DNA of 11,760 bases from an uncultured Bacteroidota bacterium (GTDB lineage: Bacteria > Bacteroidota > Bacteroidia > Flavobacteriales > Flavobacteriaceae). Location: the NCBI GenBank assembly GCA_903920835.1, contig CAIXNQ010000193.1, positions 1-11,760 of the forward strand, given 5' to 3'. The notes below the pieces were generated by a model that did not search any database, was not told where the DNA came from, and saw only the letters and a program-made list of their open reading frames with translations. Both the position numbers and the translations under genes were made by a program. Positions 1 through 7,069 of the stretch are shown piece after piece (position 1 is the stretch's first letter; the number at the start of each line of letters is the position of its first letter).

Positions 1-225
1 TACAATCCTGTGATTGGTGAATTTTATGTTCAAACTCAGCAAAAAATTGGAGATTATCCTTCGCTTGACTTCTTTATTAATGGTCGAATTCGACAAACAC
101 GTATTTTCTTGATTGCGGAACATTTTAATTCCAACTTCTCTAAATTTAACTTCTATGCTGCACCCAATTATCCTTATGTTGATTTTCTATTAAGGTTCGG
201 GATTGCTTGGAATTTCTTTCAATAA
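1..225 (+). CDS. Putative outer-membrane porin, C-terminal fragment (5' end outside window)
   Basis: The reading frame is open from the first base to the TAA at 223-225, so this is the last 74 codons of a longer gene; an in-frame GTG at position 10 is not the real start. The fragment alternates polar and hydrophobic residues like beta strands, contains the stretch FINGRIRQTRIFLIAEHFN, and ends in an aromatic run (AWNFFQ). This resembles the end of the Bacteroidota putative porin family (Porin_10), whose members are outer-membrane beta barrels. No signal peptide or N-terminal region can be seen. Only 35 nt separate it from the CBS gene and no hairpin lies between them, so read-through into that gene is likely. 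The family call rests on a short segment; membership in some other outer-membrane barrel family is possible. Confidence 0.6.
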   Translation, partial: YNPVIGEFYVQTQQKIGDYPSLDFFINGRIRQTRIFLIAEHFNSNFSKFNFYAAPNYPYVDFLLRFGIAWNFFQ

Positions 226-260
226 ACAATATTTTTTATAAACTTATTTAATCATTACAA

Positions 261-1622
261 ATGAATTATTCAGAAAATATATTAGGAACAATTGGCAATA
301 CACCACTTGTTAAACTCAATAAAGTTACTGCCGAAATTGACGCATTGGTTTTAGCAAAAGTAGAAACATTTAATCCAGGCAACTCTGTAAAGGACAGAAT
401 GGCTGTTAAAATGGTAGAAGATGCCGAAGCCGACGGTCGTTTAAAACCCGGCGGAACTATTATTGAAGGAACTTCGGGCAATACGGGAATGGGGCTTGCA
501 CTGGCAGCAATCGTCAAAGGATACAAGTTAGTTTGTGTGATTACCGACAAACAATCTAAAGAAAAAATGGACATTCTTCGGGCGGTGGGTGCAAAAGTAA
601 TTGTTTGCCCAACCGATGTAGAGCCAACCGATCCTCGTTCGTATTATTCGGTTTCTAAAAGATTAGGAGAAGAGATTCCGAATTCGTGGTATGTGAATCA
701 ATACGACAATCCGAGTAATGCCATTGCACATTATGAACAAACAGGACCTGAAATTTGGAAACAAACCGAAGGAAAAATCACGCACTTTATCGTAGGTGTG
801 GGCACTGGAGGAACAATTTCTGGCGTTGCAAAATATTTGAAAGAACAAAATCCAAACATTAAAATTTGGGGAATTGATACTTATGGCTCGGTATTTAAAA
901 AATATCACGAAACGGGCATTTTTGATGAAAATGAAATATATTCCTACATCACTGAAGGAATTGGTGAAGATATTTTGCCAAAGAATGTTGACTTTTCTTT
1001 GATTGACGGTTTTACAAAAGTGACCGATAAAGATGCTGCTGTTTATACTCGAAAAATTGCTTTAGAAGAAGGCATTTTTGTAGGCAATTCTGCGGGTGCA
1101 GCCATCAAAGGGACGTTGCAGCTGAAAGAACATTTCAAGCCCGATGATGTTGTAGTAGTTTTGTTTCACGACAGTGGCAGCCGATATGTAGGGAAAATGT
1201 TCAACGATGACTGGATGCGTGAGCGTGGTTTTCTTGAAGAAGAAATTACAACTGCCGAAGATGTCATCAAAGATCATATCAACAAGCCATTGGTTTTTGC
1301 ACGTACTGAAGAGTTGGTCTCTCACGCAATTGAACGAATGAAAAAATATAATATCTCACAAATTCCTGTGCTGGATACGACTGGTTTTGTGGGTTCGATA
1401 GACGAATCTGATTTGTTTATGAGTTTTGTTTCCGACAAAAATGTTGCCGACAAACCCATCAAGAGCGTTATGGGAAAACCCTATCCAGTGGTGAAAGCGG
1501 CTACTGCTATTGAAGAAGTTTCTAAACTTTTTTCGGCAAGCAATCAAGCAGTGCTGGTAGATTTGGGCAACGGAAAACACCATATCATCACCAAGTCTGA
1601 CATTATTGCTTCAATTAAATAG
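261..1622 (+). CDS. Cystathionine beta-synthase (PLP-dependent, with C-terminal CBS domain pair)
   Basis: Cytosolic PLP enzyme expected to condense serine and homocysteine to cystathionine, the first transsulfuration step. The 453-residue protein has the fold-type II catalytic domain at about 1-325: the PLP lysine K44 in NPGNSVKDR, a substrate loop GTSGNTG at 70-76, the phosphate-binding GVGTGGT at 179-185, and S277 in GNSAGAA where the pyridine nitrogen is usually contacted. The segment DSGSRYVGKMFNDDWM at 304-319 resembles true CBS enzymes rather than short cysteine synthases. Two CBS motifs fill about 336-453; in other CBS enzymes this region is regulatory, but whether it binds S-adenosylmethionine here cannot be told. 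The ATG at 261 gives the normal N-terminus for the family. The exonuclease gene follows after 34 nt. An O-acetylserine-dependent cysteine synthase activity is the main alternative. Confidence 0.9.
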   Translation: MNYSENILGTIGNTPLVKLNKVTAEIDALVLAKVETFNPGNSVKDRMAVKMVEDAEADGRLKPGGTIIEGTSGNTGMGLALAAIVKGYKLVCVITDKQSKEKMDILRAVGAKVIVCPTDVEPTDPRSYYSVSKRLGEEIPNSWYVNQYDNPSNAIAHYEQTGPEIWKQTEGKITHFIVGVGTGGTISGVAKYLKEQNPNIKIWGIDTYGSVFKKYHETGIFDENEIYSYITEGIGEDILPKNVDFSLIDGFTKVTDKDAAVYTRKIALEEGIFVGNSAGAAIKGTLQLKEHFKPDDVVVVLFHDSGSRYVGKMFNDDWMRERGFLEEEITTAEDVIKDHINKPLVFARTEELVSHAIERMKKYNISQIPVLDTTGFVGSIDESDLFMSFVSDKNVADKPIKSVMGKPYPVVKAATAIEEVSKLFSASNQAVLVDLGNGKHHIITKSDIIASIK

Positions 1623-1656
1623 TGATTAAGCTAGCTTTTTATTAAACAAATAATCC

Positions 1657-2145
1657 ATGACATTCACTGCAATAGATTTTGAAACCGCTACAGGATTTCC
1701 GCACAGCGCCTGTGCTGTTGGAATAGTAACGGTCAATGATGGCATTATTACCGATAAATTTTACAGCTTAATTCAGCCTCCCGAAAATGAATATTGGTAC
1801 AGAAACATTCAGGTGCACGGCATCAGACCGCAAGACACCATGAACGAGAAAACCTTCGATTCGCTATTTCCTACGATTCAAAAATTGCTATATGGCAGAA
1901 AGATTGTTGCCCACAACGAAGTTTTTGACCGTAATGTGCTTCTAAAAACCATGAAATATTATGGTTTGTATTATGACGAACTCGAAATCTCGAACCGATG
2001 GGAATGTACGTGCAGAATTTATCGTGCCAAAGGATACAAACCCGCCAATTTGAAACATTGCAGCCAAATGAACAACATAGAACTCCATCACCACGAAGCC
2101 TTATCGGATGCGGTGGCGTGTGCGAAACTCTATTTGATGAAATAA
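1657..2145 (+). CDS. DEDDh 3'-5' exonuclease (DNA polymerase III epsilon-like)
   Basis: A 162-residue single-domain exonuclease of the DnaQ/epsilon superfamily. All DEDDh residues are visible: D7 and E9 in AIDFETA (Exo I), D91 in AHNEVFDRNVL (Exo II), and H146 with D151 in HHEALSDAVA (Exo III). It should remove nucleotides from 3' ends using two metal ions, in repair or proofreading-like processing. There is no polymerase-binding extension, BRCT or UvrC-like domain, so it is a stand-alone nuclease; whether it works with Pol III is unknown. The VHGI motif at 53-56 is typical of this family. It lies 34 nt after the CBS gene on the same strand with no terminator between, so it is probably co-transcribed, although no functional link to sulfur metabolism is apparent. 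Confidence 0.88.
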   Translation: MTFTAIDFETATGFPHSACAVGIVTVNDGIITDKFYSLIQPPENEYWYRNIQVHGIRPQDTMNEKTFDSLFPTIQKLLYGRKIVAHNEVFDRNVLLKTMKYYGLYYDELEISNRWECTCRIYRAKGYKPANLKHCSQMNNIELHHHEALSDAVACAKLYLMK

Positions 2146-2425
2146 TCAATTTTTAGGTTTTTACGGTAATCTATTTTTTTAATATTTTCAAATATATCAA
2201 TAAAATTTAGAGAACTTATTTTCATTGTGTTTTGGGCCCTTAAAATAGTTTTCAACAATTGTTATAATGTAAAATTTTATCTGTAATGTTTTTTGGAATT
2301 TTAGAATAACCAAAAAAAAAGTATTGTTCCAAAGGATATGTTTTTGTAATATTTAAAGTTTTATTTATTGTAGTTGAGAAATAAGTATTATTAAAATATT
2401 AATTAACACCATTTAATTAAAAAGA
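2146..2425. other. AT-rich gap between convergent genes, no gene seen
   Basis: About 280 bases after the exonuclease stop contain only short ORFs, no tRNA-like fold that I can recognise and no good Bacteroidota promoter. There is a weak 7-bp inverted repeat (TTTGGAA at 2292-2298, TTCCAAA at 2327-2333) with a 28-nt loop, which is unlikely to be functional. The stretch ends at the strong terminator hairpin. Confidence 0.6.
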
Positions 2426-2478
2426 AGATACCGATAACCTTTCTTAATCTAAAGTGAGTTATCGGTATCTAATTTGTT
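2426..2478. terminator. Bidirectional terminator between exonuclease and ahcY
   Basis: A perfect 13-bp inverted repeat, AGATACCGATAAC at 2426-2438 and its complement at 2458-2470, with a 19-nt loop. A T-rich tail follows on the plus strand (to about 2481). On the minus strand the stem is followed by CTTCTTTTTAATT. It sits 34 bases beyond the ahcY stop, so its main job is probably to end ahcY, while also stopping transcripts arriving from the plus side. Confidence 0.85.
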
Positions 2479-2503
2479 TTTTTAAAACCTAAATTTTTCT
2501 ACA

Positions 2504-3820
2504 CTAATATCTGTAATATTCAGGTTTGAAAGGACCTTTAACATCAACACCAATGTAAGCTGCTTGTTCTGGACGTAGTGTTTCTAATTCAACACCAAGT
2601 TTAGCTAAATGAAGCATAGCAACTTTTTCGTCAAGATGTTTTGGCAACATATAAACATCGTTATTATAAGCTGCGCTATTATTCCACAATTCAATTTGAG
2701 CTAATGTTTGATTGGTAAAAGAATTACTCATCACAAAACTTGGATGACCTGTTGCACAACCAAGATTTACCAAACGACCTTCTGCCAAGATGATAATGTC
2801 AGTTCCGTCAATGTTATAAATATCTACTTGAGGTTTTACTTCATTTTTAGTATGACCATAATTCTCATTTAACCAAGCCATGTCAATCTCGTTATCAAAA
2901 TGGCCAATATTGCAAACGATTGTTTTGTCTTTCATTTGCTTGAAATGAGAGCCTAAAACAATATCTTTATTTCCGGTTGTAGTAATAACAATATCCGCAG
3001 TAGCGATAACTGTATCTAATTTTTTCACTTCAAAACCGTCCATAGCAGCTTGTAGTGCGCAAATAGGGTCAATTTCTGTAACTGTAACTATTGATCCAGC
3101 ACCTCTAAAAGAAGCTGCAGTTCCCTTACCTACATCACCATATCCACAAACAATAACTCTTTTTCCAGCAAGCATAATATCTGTTGCACGACGAACTGCG
3201 TCAACAGCACTTTCCTTGCAACCGTATTTATTATCAAATTTAGATTTTGTAACAGAATCGTTTACATTAATTGCTGGCATTGGCAATGTTCCAGCTTTTA
3301 CTCTTTCATACAAACGGTGAACACCTGTGGTGGTTTCTTCGCTCAATCCTTTAATTCCAGAAATTAATTCAGGAAAACGATCAATTACCATATTGGTCAA
3401 ATCGCCGCCGTCATCAAGAATCATGTTCAGTGGTTTGCGGTCTTCCCCAAAAAATAAAGTTTGCTCTATACACCAGTCAAAATCTTCTTCATTAAGACCT
3501 TTCCAAGCATAAACCTGAATTCCAGCAGCAGCAATCGCAGCAGCAGCTTGATCTTGAGTGGAGAAAATGTTGCATGAACTCCAAGTTACTTCTGCACCCA
3601 AAGCAATTAAAGTTTCTATTAAAACAGCAGTTTGAATTGTCATGTGCAAACAGCCTGCAATTCGAGCACCTTTTAGAGGTTGTTGGTTTTTATATTCTAC
3701 ACGAAGCGCCATTAATCCTGGCATTTCGGCTTCTGCCAACTCAATTTCTTTTCTTCCCCAGGCTGCTAAAGAAATGTCTTTTACTTTATACGCCAAATAA
3801 GGCATGGTTGTTGTACTCAT
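2504..3820 (-). CDS. ahcY: Adenosylhomocysteinase (S-adenosylhomocysteine hydrolase)
   Basis: Cytosolic NAD-dependent enzyme that reversibly hydrolyses S-adenosylhomocysteine to homocysteine and adenosine, removing the product inhibitor of methyltransferases. The 438-residue protein has the family signatures in order: NIFSTQDQAAAAI at 84-96, the active-site region DDGGDLT at 136-142, NVNDSVTKSKFDN at 186-198 with catalytic lysine and aspartate positions, the NAD-binding loop GYGDVGKG at 226-233, HFDNEID near 300, and the closing KPEYYRY. Length and motifs are complete. The ATG at 3820 is preferred; a second ATG five codons in is possible. It is transcribed alone, convergent with the CBS/exonuclease genes and divergent from the PPTase gene. 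Its product homocysteine is the substrate of the CBS encoded nearby. Confidence 0.97.
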   Translation of the reverse strand: MSTTTMPYLAYKVKDISLAAWGRKEIELAEAEMPGLMALRVEYKNQQPLKGARIAGCLHMTIQTAVLIETLIALGAEVTWSSCNIFSTQDQAAAAIAAAGIQVYAWKGLNEEDFDWCIEQTLFFGEDRKPLNMILDDGGDLTNMVIDRFPELISGIKGLSEETTTGVHRLYERVKAGTLPMPAINVNDSVTKSKFDNKYGCKESAVDAVRRATDIMLAGKRVIVCGYGDVGKGTAASFRGAGSIVTVTEIDPICALQAAMDGFEVKKLDTVIATADIVITTTGNKDIVLGSHFKQMKDKTIVCNIGHFDNEIDMAWLNENYGHTKNEVKPQVDIYNIDGTDIIILAEGRLVNLGCATGHPSFVMSNSFTNQTLAQIELWNNSAAYNNDVYMLPKHLDEKVAMLHLAKLGVELETLRPEQAAYIGVDVKGPFKPEYYRY

Positions 3821-3851
3821 TTATGTATATTTGTGATTGTTAAATTTTCGA

Positions 3852-3859
3852 CAAAAATA
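3852..3859 (-). promoter_or_regulatory. Probable ahcY promoter, -7 element
   Basis: On the minus strand TATTTTTG matches the Bacteroidota -7 consensus TAnnTTTG and would give a leader of roughly 25-30 nt before the ahcY ATG. I see no clear TTG -33 element 17-23 nt upstream, so the call is tentative. Confidence 0.5.
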
Positions 3860-4023
3860 CATAATAACTAACTATTTAGAAAGTTTAAGTAAATATTTAT
3901 GAGTTGTTTATTTTTTAAAGTCGTTTTCAAATTGACGAACCTGAATTTAATTTTCGATATTAATTACTAAAAAATCGATTCAAATTCAATTTCAGAATTG
4001 TCTAAATTCTATAATTTTCCGCA

Positions 4024-4668
4024 ATGCCATTATATAAATCACTTTCTATTGCTAATAATTCAACGCTATTTGTTTGGAAAATAACAGAATCTTTTGACGA
4101 ATTAACAGTGGCTATTCAATTAAACGAAAACAGTATTGAACGGGTTTCAAAAATGAAATCAGAACTTCATAGGCGGGCATTTTTAAGCATTCGCCATTTG
4201 TTGAAAATTGCAGGCTATTCTGACTTCGATTTATATTATGACAGCTCAGGGAAACCTTATTTAACAGATGGAAATCACATTTCTATTTCTCATTCACATG
4301 AGTTTGCTACAATAATTATTAGCTCAGAATTTGTAGGAATTGACATCGAAAAACAAAGAGAAAAATCGATTAAAATTGCTAATAAATTTTGTCATCAATC
4401 AGAAATTAGTTTTCTAGATCCATCAAACATTTCGGAATATATTGCAGGAATAACCATACTTTGGGGTGCAAAAGAAGCGATATTTAAAATTTGTAACGTA
4501 AAAGGAATCAGTTTTAAAAACAATATTTCTGTAACACCTTTTGAATTTACGAGCAATAAAACTATAGCAAAGTTAAACTTGCAAAACATTTCTGAATATT
4601 ATGATATTTATTTTGACGAATTTGAGGGTTTTACTTTGGTATATGCTTTTAAAACAGACAATTTTTAG
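4024..4668 (+). CDS. 4'-phosphopantetheinyl transferase superfamily protein (Sfp type)
   Basis: Enzyme expected to transfer the phosphopantetheine arm of coenzyme A to a serine of an acyl- or peptidyl-carrier protein. The 214-residue length fits the Sfp/AcpT-like group. Visible motifs are GKPYL at 76-80, SISH at 87-90, the magnesium-binding GIDIE at 105-109, and WGAKEAIFKI at 147-156 with the conserved W, K and E. The N-terminal third is diverged, as usual in this family. The carrier protein served is unknown: flexirubin/aryl polyene or fatty-acid carriers are plausible in this group. It heads a two-gene unit with the GGGPS gene 19 nt downstream. I find no convincing consensus promoter in the 200-nt gap shared with ahcY. 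Confidence 0.9.
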   Translation: MPLYKSLSIANNSTLFVWKITESFDELTVAIQLNENSIERVSKMKSELHRRAFLSIRHLLKIAGYSDFDLYYDSSGKPYLTDGNHISISHSHEFATIIISSEFVGIDIEKQREKSIKIANKFCHQSEISFLDPSNISEYIAGITILWGAKEAIFKICNVKGISFKNNISVTPFEFTSNKTIAKLNLQNISEYYDIYFDEFEGFTLVYAFKTDNF

Positions 4669-4687
4669 TTTCCTTTCAAATTAAATT

Positions 4688-5413
4688 ATGAAGTCAATTC
4701 TAAACATTCTTATCGAATCAAAAGCAAATAATAAAAAACAGCTTGCTATTTTAATAGATCCAGACAAAATAAATCTTGAATCAATTGAACTTATAGTAAC
4801 TAAAATTGAACAATCGCCAGCTACTCATATTTTCGTTGGTGGAAGCAGGGTTTCATCTTCAAATTTAGATGCGTTGATAGTATCAATTCGATCTGTTCTA
4901 AAAAAGAACCTCCCGATACTCCTTTTTCCTGGCGATCCTTCACAAATATCAAAATTTGCTGACGGCATTTTGTTTCTTTCTTTGCTTTCAGGTCGGAATC
5001 CAGATTATTTGATAGAACATCAAGTAAATGCTGTGCCCATTTTAAACCAAACAAATTTAGAAGTCATCCCAACGGGCTATATACTTATTGATGGCGGTAG
5101 CACTTCTGCAGTTGAAGTTGTTAGTCAAACAAACCCATTAGATAGACAAAAAATTAATTACATTGTTCAAACTGCTCAAGCAGGAGCGTATCTTGGAAAT
5201 CAATTAATTTATCTGGAAGCAGGTAGTGGTGCAAAAATGACTGTCCCTCTTAATGCAATTAAAGAAGTGGCTCAAAAAACTAACGTACCCTTAATTGTTG
5301 GAGGTGGCATTCGTTCAAAAAAAGAAATTGAAGATGCGTTCAATGCGGGCGCCGATTTGGTTGTGATTGGGACAGCTTTTGAAAACAACAATAATTTTTT
5401 TTTAGAATTTTAA
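4688..5413 (+). CDS. Geranylgeranylglyceryl / heptaprenylglyceryl phosphate synthase family protein
   Basis: TIM-barrel prenyltransferase that joins sn-glycerol-1-phosphate to a polyprenyl diphosphate, forming the ether bond of archaeal-type or PcrB-type lipids. Family signatures run through the 241 residues: ILIDPDK at 21-27, VGGSRVSSS at 50-58, FPGDPSQIS at 80-88, YLEAGSGA at 175-182 and the phosphate-binding VGGGIRS at 204-210, then VIGTAFE. Bacterial members occur in Bacteroidota as well as Firmicutes (PcrB); chain length and the fate of the product cannot be read from sequence. The gene follows the PPTase after 19 nt and is probably translated from the same mRNA. A run of nine T at 5395-5403 lies just before the stop and encodes the short C-terminal tail; either single-base slippage would change only the last few residues or add about 20. 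Confidence 0.92.
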   Translation: MKSILNILIESKANNKKQLAILIDPDKINLESIELIVTKIEQSPATHIFVGGSRVSSSNLDALIVSIRSVLKKNLPILLFPGDPSQISKFADGILFLSLLSGRNPDYLIEHQVNAVPILNQTNLEVIPTGYILIDGGSTSAVEVVSQTNPLDRQKINYIVQTAQAGAYLGNQLIYLEAGSGAKMTVPLNAIKEVAQKTNVPLIVGGGIRSKKEIEDAFNAGADLVVIGTAFENNNNFFLEF

Positions 5414-5725
5414 TTCAATTGATTTTCATTCATTTCCACAAAAAATATTTGAGTATTTAATTGAGACAAATCCATTTTTCAAAAAAACAAAAATCACTTT
5501 ATTTCCTTTGAAGTTAACCGAATAAACATAAGTTTTAAATATGTTTTCCTCAAATAAGTAAGCTAACGATTTAAAAGTTTTGATGGCATAAATAGTTACT
5601 CAGATTACAAAATAATTTCAGTCAAATGAATGAGGTAAATACTATTTTTTTAAAAGGAACATGATTGTTTGACCCTAATTTTATTGGTTTTTATTATATA
5701 TTATTTTGTTTTTCATAAAAAGCAT
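5414..5725. other. AT-rich intergenic stretch, no gene seen
   Basis: The roughly 310 bases between the GGGPS stop and the LytTR promoter hold no convincing ORF, RNA fold or strong terminator. A near-consensus promoter-like pair (TTG at 5419-5421 and AATATTTG at 5444-5451) has no gene behind it and is probably chance in this AT-rich DNA. Confidence 0.5.
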
Positions 5726-5756
5726 TTGGTAGTTCAACTATATTTATATACATTTG
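5726..5756 (+). promoter_or_regulatory. Promoter of the LytTR response regulator
   Basis: TTG at 5726-5728, a 20-nt spacer, and TACATTTG at 5749-5756 form a full match to the Bacteroidota housekeeping promoter. It predicts a transcript start near 5761-5763 and a leader of about 30 nt. Because it lies inside the frame that is open upstream of the ATG at 5792, it argues that translation starts at 5792. Confidence 0.75.
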
Positions 5757-5791
5757 GTGCCATATTTAATCATTTTTTTAAATCAATAATT

Positions 5792-6493
5792 ATGGATTGT
5801 ATTATAATTGACGACGAAGCAATGTCTAGAGCAATCATTGTTCAAATGATAAAAGAGCATTCTAATTACAACATTAAAGAAGAGTTTAATAGTGCTATTG
5901 ATGCAATAAAATACTTAAATCAAAATGAAGTAGATTTAATTTTTCTTGACATTCACATGCCTAATTTCTCAGGGATAGATTTCATCCAAACAATCAAGAA
6001 TCAAACCAAAGTAATCCTAATTACTGCTGATAAAAATTATGCAATTGAAGCTTTTGAATATGAAAATGTAGTAGATTATTTAGTTAAGCCTTTAGTTAAA
6101 GAACGTTTTATTAAAGCAATTGAAAAATCAGATCGAAGACTAAGTGTACCTTTCTTTAAAAAGCCAACTCCAGATGAATTAAGTAACGAGCTTTATATAA
6201 ACATCAACAGAAAATTAATTAAAATTCAATTTGATAAAATTTCTTTAATTGAATCCAAAGGAGATTATATTTATATCAAAACAGATACTAAAAGCTATAC
6301 GGTTCATTCAACTTTAAAGAAAATTATTGATAAACTTCCTAAAGATATTTTCATGAAAGTACACCGTTGCTTTATTATTAACACCAATCAAATTGTAGAT
6401 ATCGAAGACAATACAATTCTATTAGGGAAAGATATAATTCCGCTAAGCAGAACCAATAGAAAAGAATTAATGTTGCGTCTCAACTTACTCTAG
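5792..6493 (+). CDS. LytTR-family response regulator (REC + LytTR DNA-binding domain)
   Basis: Two-component transcription factor, 233 residues. The receiver domain (1 to about 115) has the acidic pair D7/D8 in IIDDEAM, phosphoacceptor D53 in IFLDIHMP, T79 in ILITAD and K99 in VKPL, so it should be phosphorylated normally. The LytTR domain (about 133-230) includes IESKGDYIYI, the signature HRCFIIN at 191-197 and PLSRTNRKEL. The frame stays open 41 codons further upstream, but that extension is a hydrophobic AT-rich translation that contains the promoter; a receiver domain normally begins right at the I-I-D-D strand, so the ATG at 5792 is chosen. No histidine kinase is next to it, making it an orphan in this window. 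In related regulators the partner is often a LytS/YehU-like membrane kinase. It has its own promoter and terminator. Confidence 0.93.
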   Translation: MDCIIIDDEAMSRAIIVQMIKEHSNYNIKEEFNSAIDAIKYLNQNEVDLIFLDIHMPNFSGIDFIQTIKNQTKVILITADKNYAIEAFEYENVVDYLVKPLVKERFIKAIEKSDRRLSVPFFKKPTPDELSNELYININRKLIKIQFDKISLIESKGDYIYIKTDTKSYTVHSTLKKIIDKLPKDIFMKVHRCFIINTNQIVDIEDNTILLGKDIIPLSRTNRKELMLRLNLL

Positions 6494-6569
6494 AATTTAT
6501 AGCTCAAAAATTACTATTGTATTTGAGTGTTTTTATTAACAACTCCTAATTACATAACTTAACAAATTT

Positions 6570-6607
6570 AAACTCTTTTAATTCAAAGTAATTAAAGGAG
6601 TTTTTTT
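6570..6607 (+). terminator. Terminator of the LytTR gene
   Basis: AACTCTTTTAATT at 6571-6583 pairs with AATTAAAGGAGTT at 6590-6602 (13 bp with one G-U pair; the A at 6570 can add one more), closing a 6-nt loop and running into seven T at 6601-6607. It is the expected distance after the stop at 6493. Confidence 0.88.
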
Positions 6608-6784
6608 ATGGTTTTTTGAGAAACGAAAGTCAGGTTAGAATTTATATTTATTGAACTTTAACTTATCATCTAAAACAGCCTTATTTCACAAATTAAACAA
6701 GCAATCAGGATTATAAATTGCCTCCATTGTAACTAAATTTTTCTACAGAATTAGTAAATTGTACTATTTATATCTAGATAATAA

Positions 6785-7030
6785 AAGGCGCTCTTTTATC
6801 TGTTCAGAGACTATTACGGCAGTATCTTAGAAGTAACAAACCAAGCGGGAATCATAATAGAAAAACGCTTCTTCGATGATTGGGGTGCCATAATAAAAGA
6901 GCAAGATGTTGCAGGCAACATTCTCCTAACCCTTAACTTCTTTGATGGCGGCGATTAGCGCCACGAGCAAATAAGTGGCATTGGGTTAATAAACGTGAAC
7001 ACTTAGCTTTATGAACTAAAACAGGAATCG
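6785..7030 (+). pseudogene. Rhs-repeat core remnant (decayed RHS/YD protein fragment)
   Basis: Read in the frame beginning at 6785, the DNA gives LFYLFRDYYGSILEVTNQAG, then EKRFFDDWGAIIKEQD, AGNILLTLNFFDGGD, a TAG stop (6956-6958), RHEQISGIGLINVNT, a second TAG (7004-7006), and LYELK. From memory of the family, this follows the conserved Rhs core pattern (RDYLGSI, FDAWG, DRGYTGHEHL, GLINMNGRLYDP) residue for residue across both stops without a change of frame. No start codon, upstream beta-cage region or variable C-terminal toxin tip is present, so it is debris from a larger polymorphic-toxin/Rhs gene. The sequence from 6608 to 6784 shows nothing recognisable. It lies between the LytTR terminator and the 3' end of purF, a likely former insertion or recombination point. 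No toxin or immunity gene is adjacent. Confidence 0.8.
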
Positions 7031-7068
7031 TAAATACCCAAAATAATTCAAACTAGTTGGGGTATTTT
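7031..7068 (-). terminator. Possible purF terminator
   Basis: An 8-bp inverted repeat, AAATACCC at 7032-7039 and GGGTATTT at 7060-7067, lies directly past the purF stop on the minus strand, with a 20-nt loop. The T tract on the minus side is short, so this is a weak candidate. Confidence 0.4.
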
Positions 7069-7069
7069 A

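Noticed and set aside
2292..2333. Weak hairpin as terminator of the exonuclease gene
   Set aside because: The stem is only 7 bp with a 28-nt loop and no T tract; the 13-bp hairpin at 2426-2470 is far better.
3574..3843. 89-codon plus-strand frame over the ahcY 5' end
   Set aside because: It is antisense to a gene with complete family motifs, has no plausible start region and no recognisable domain.
5669..5791. N-terminal hydrophobic extension of the LytTR protein
   Set aside because: The consensus promoter and predicted transcript start lie inside it, and the receiver domain begins naturally at the ATG at 5792.
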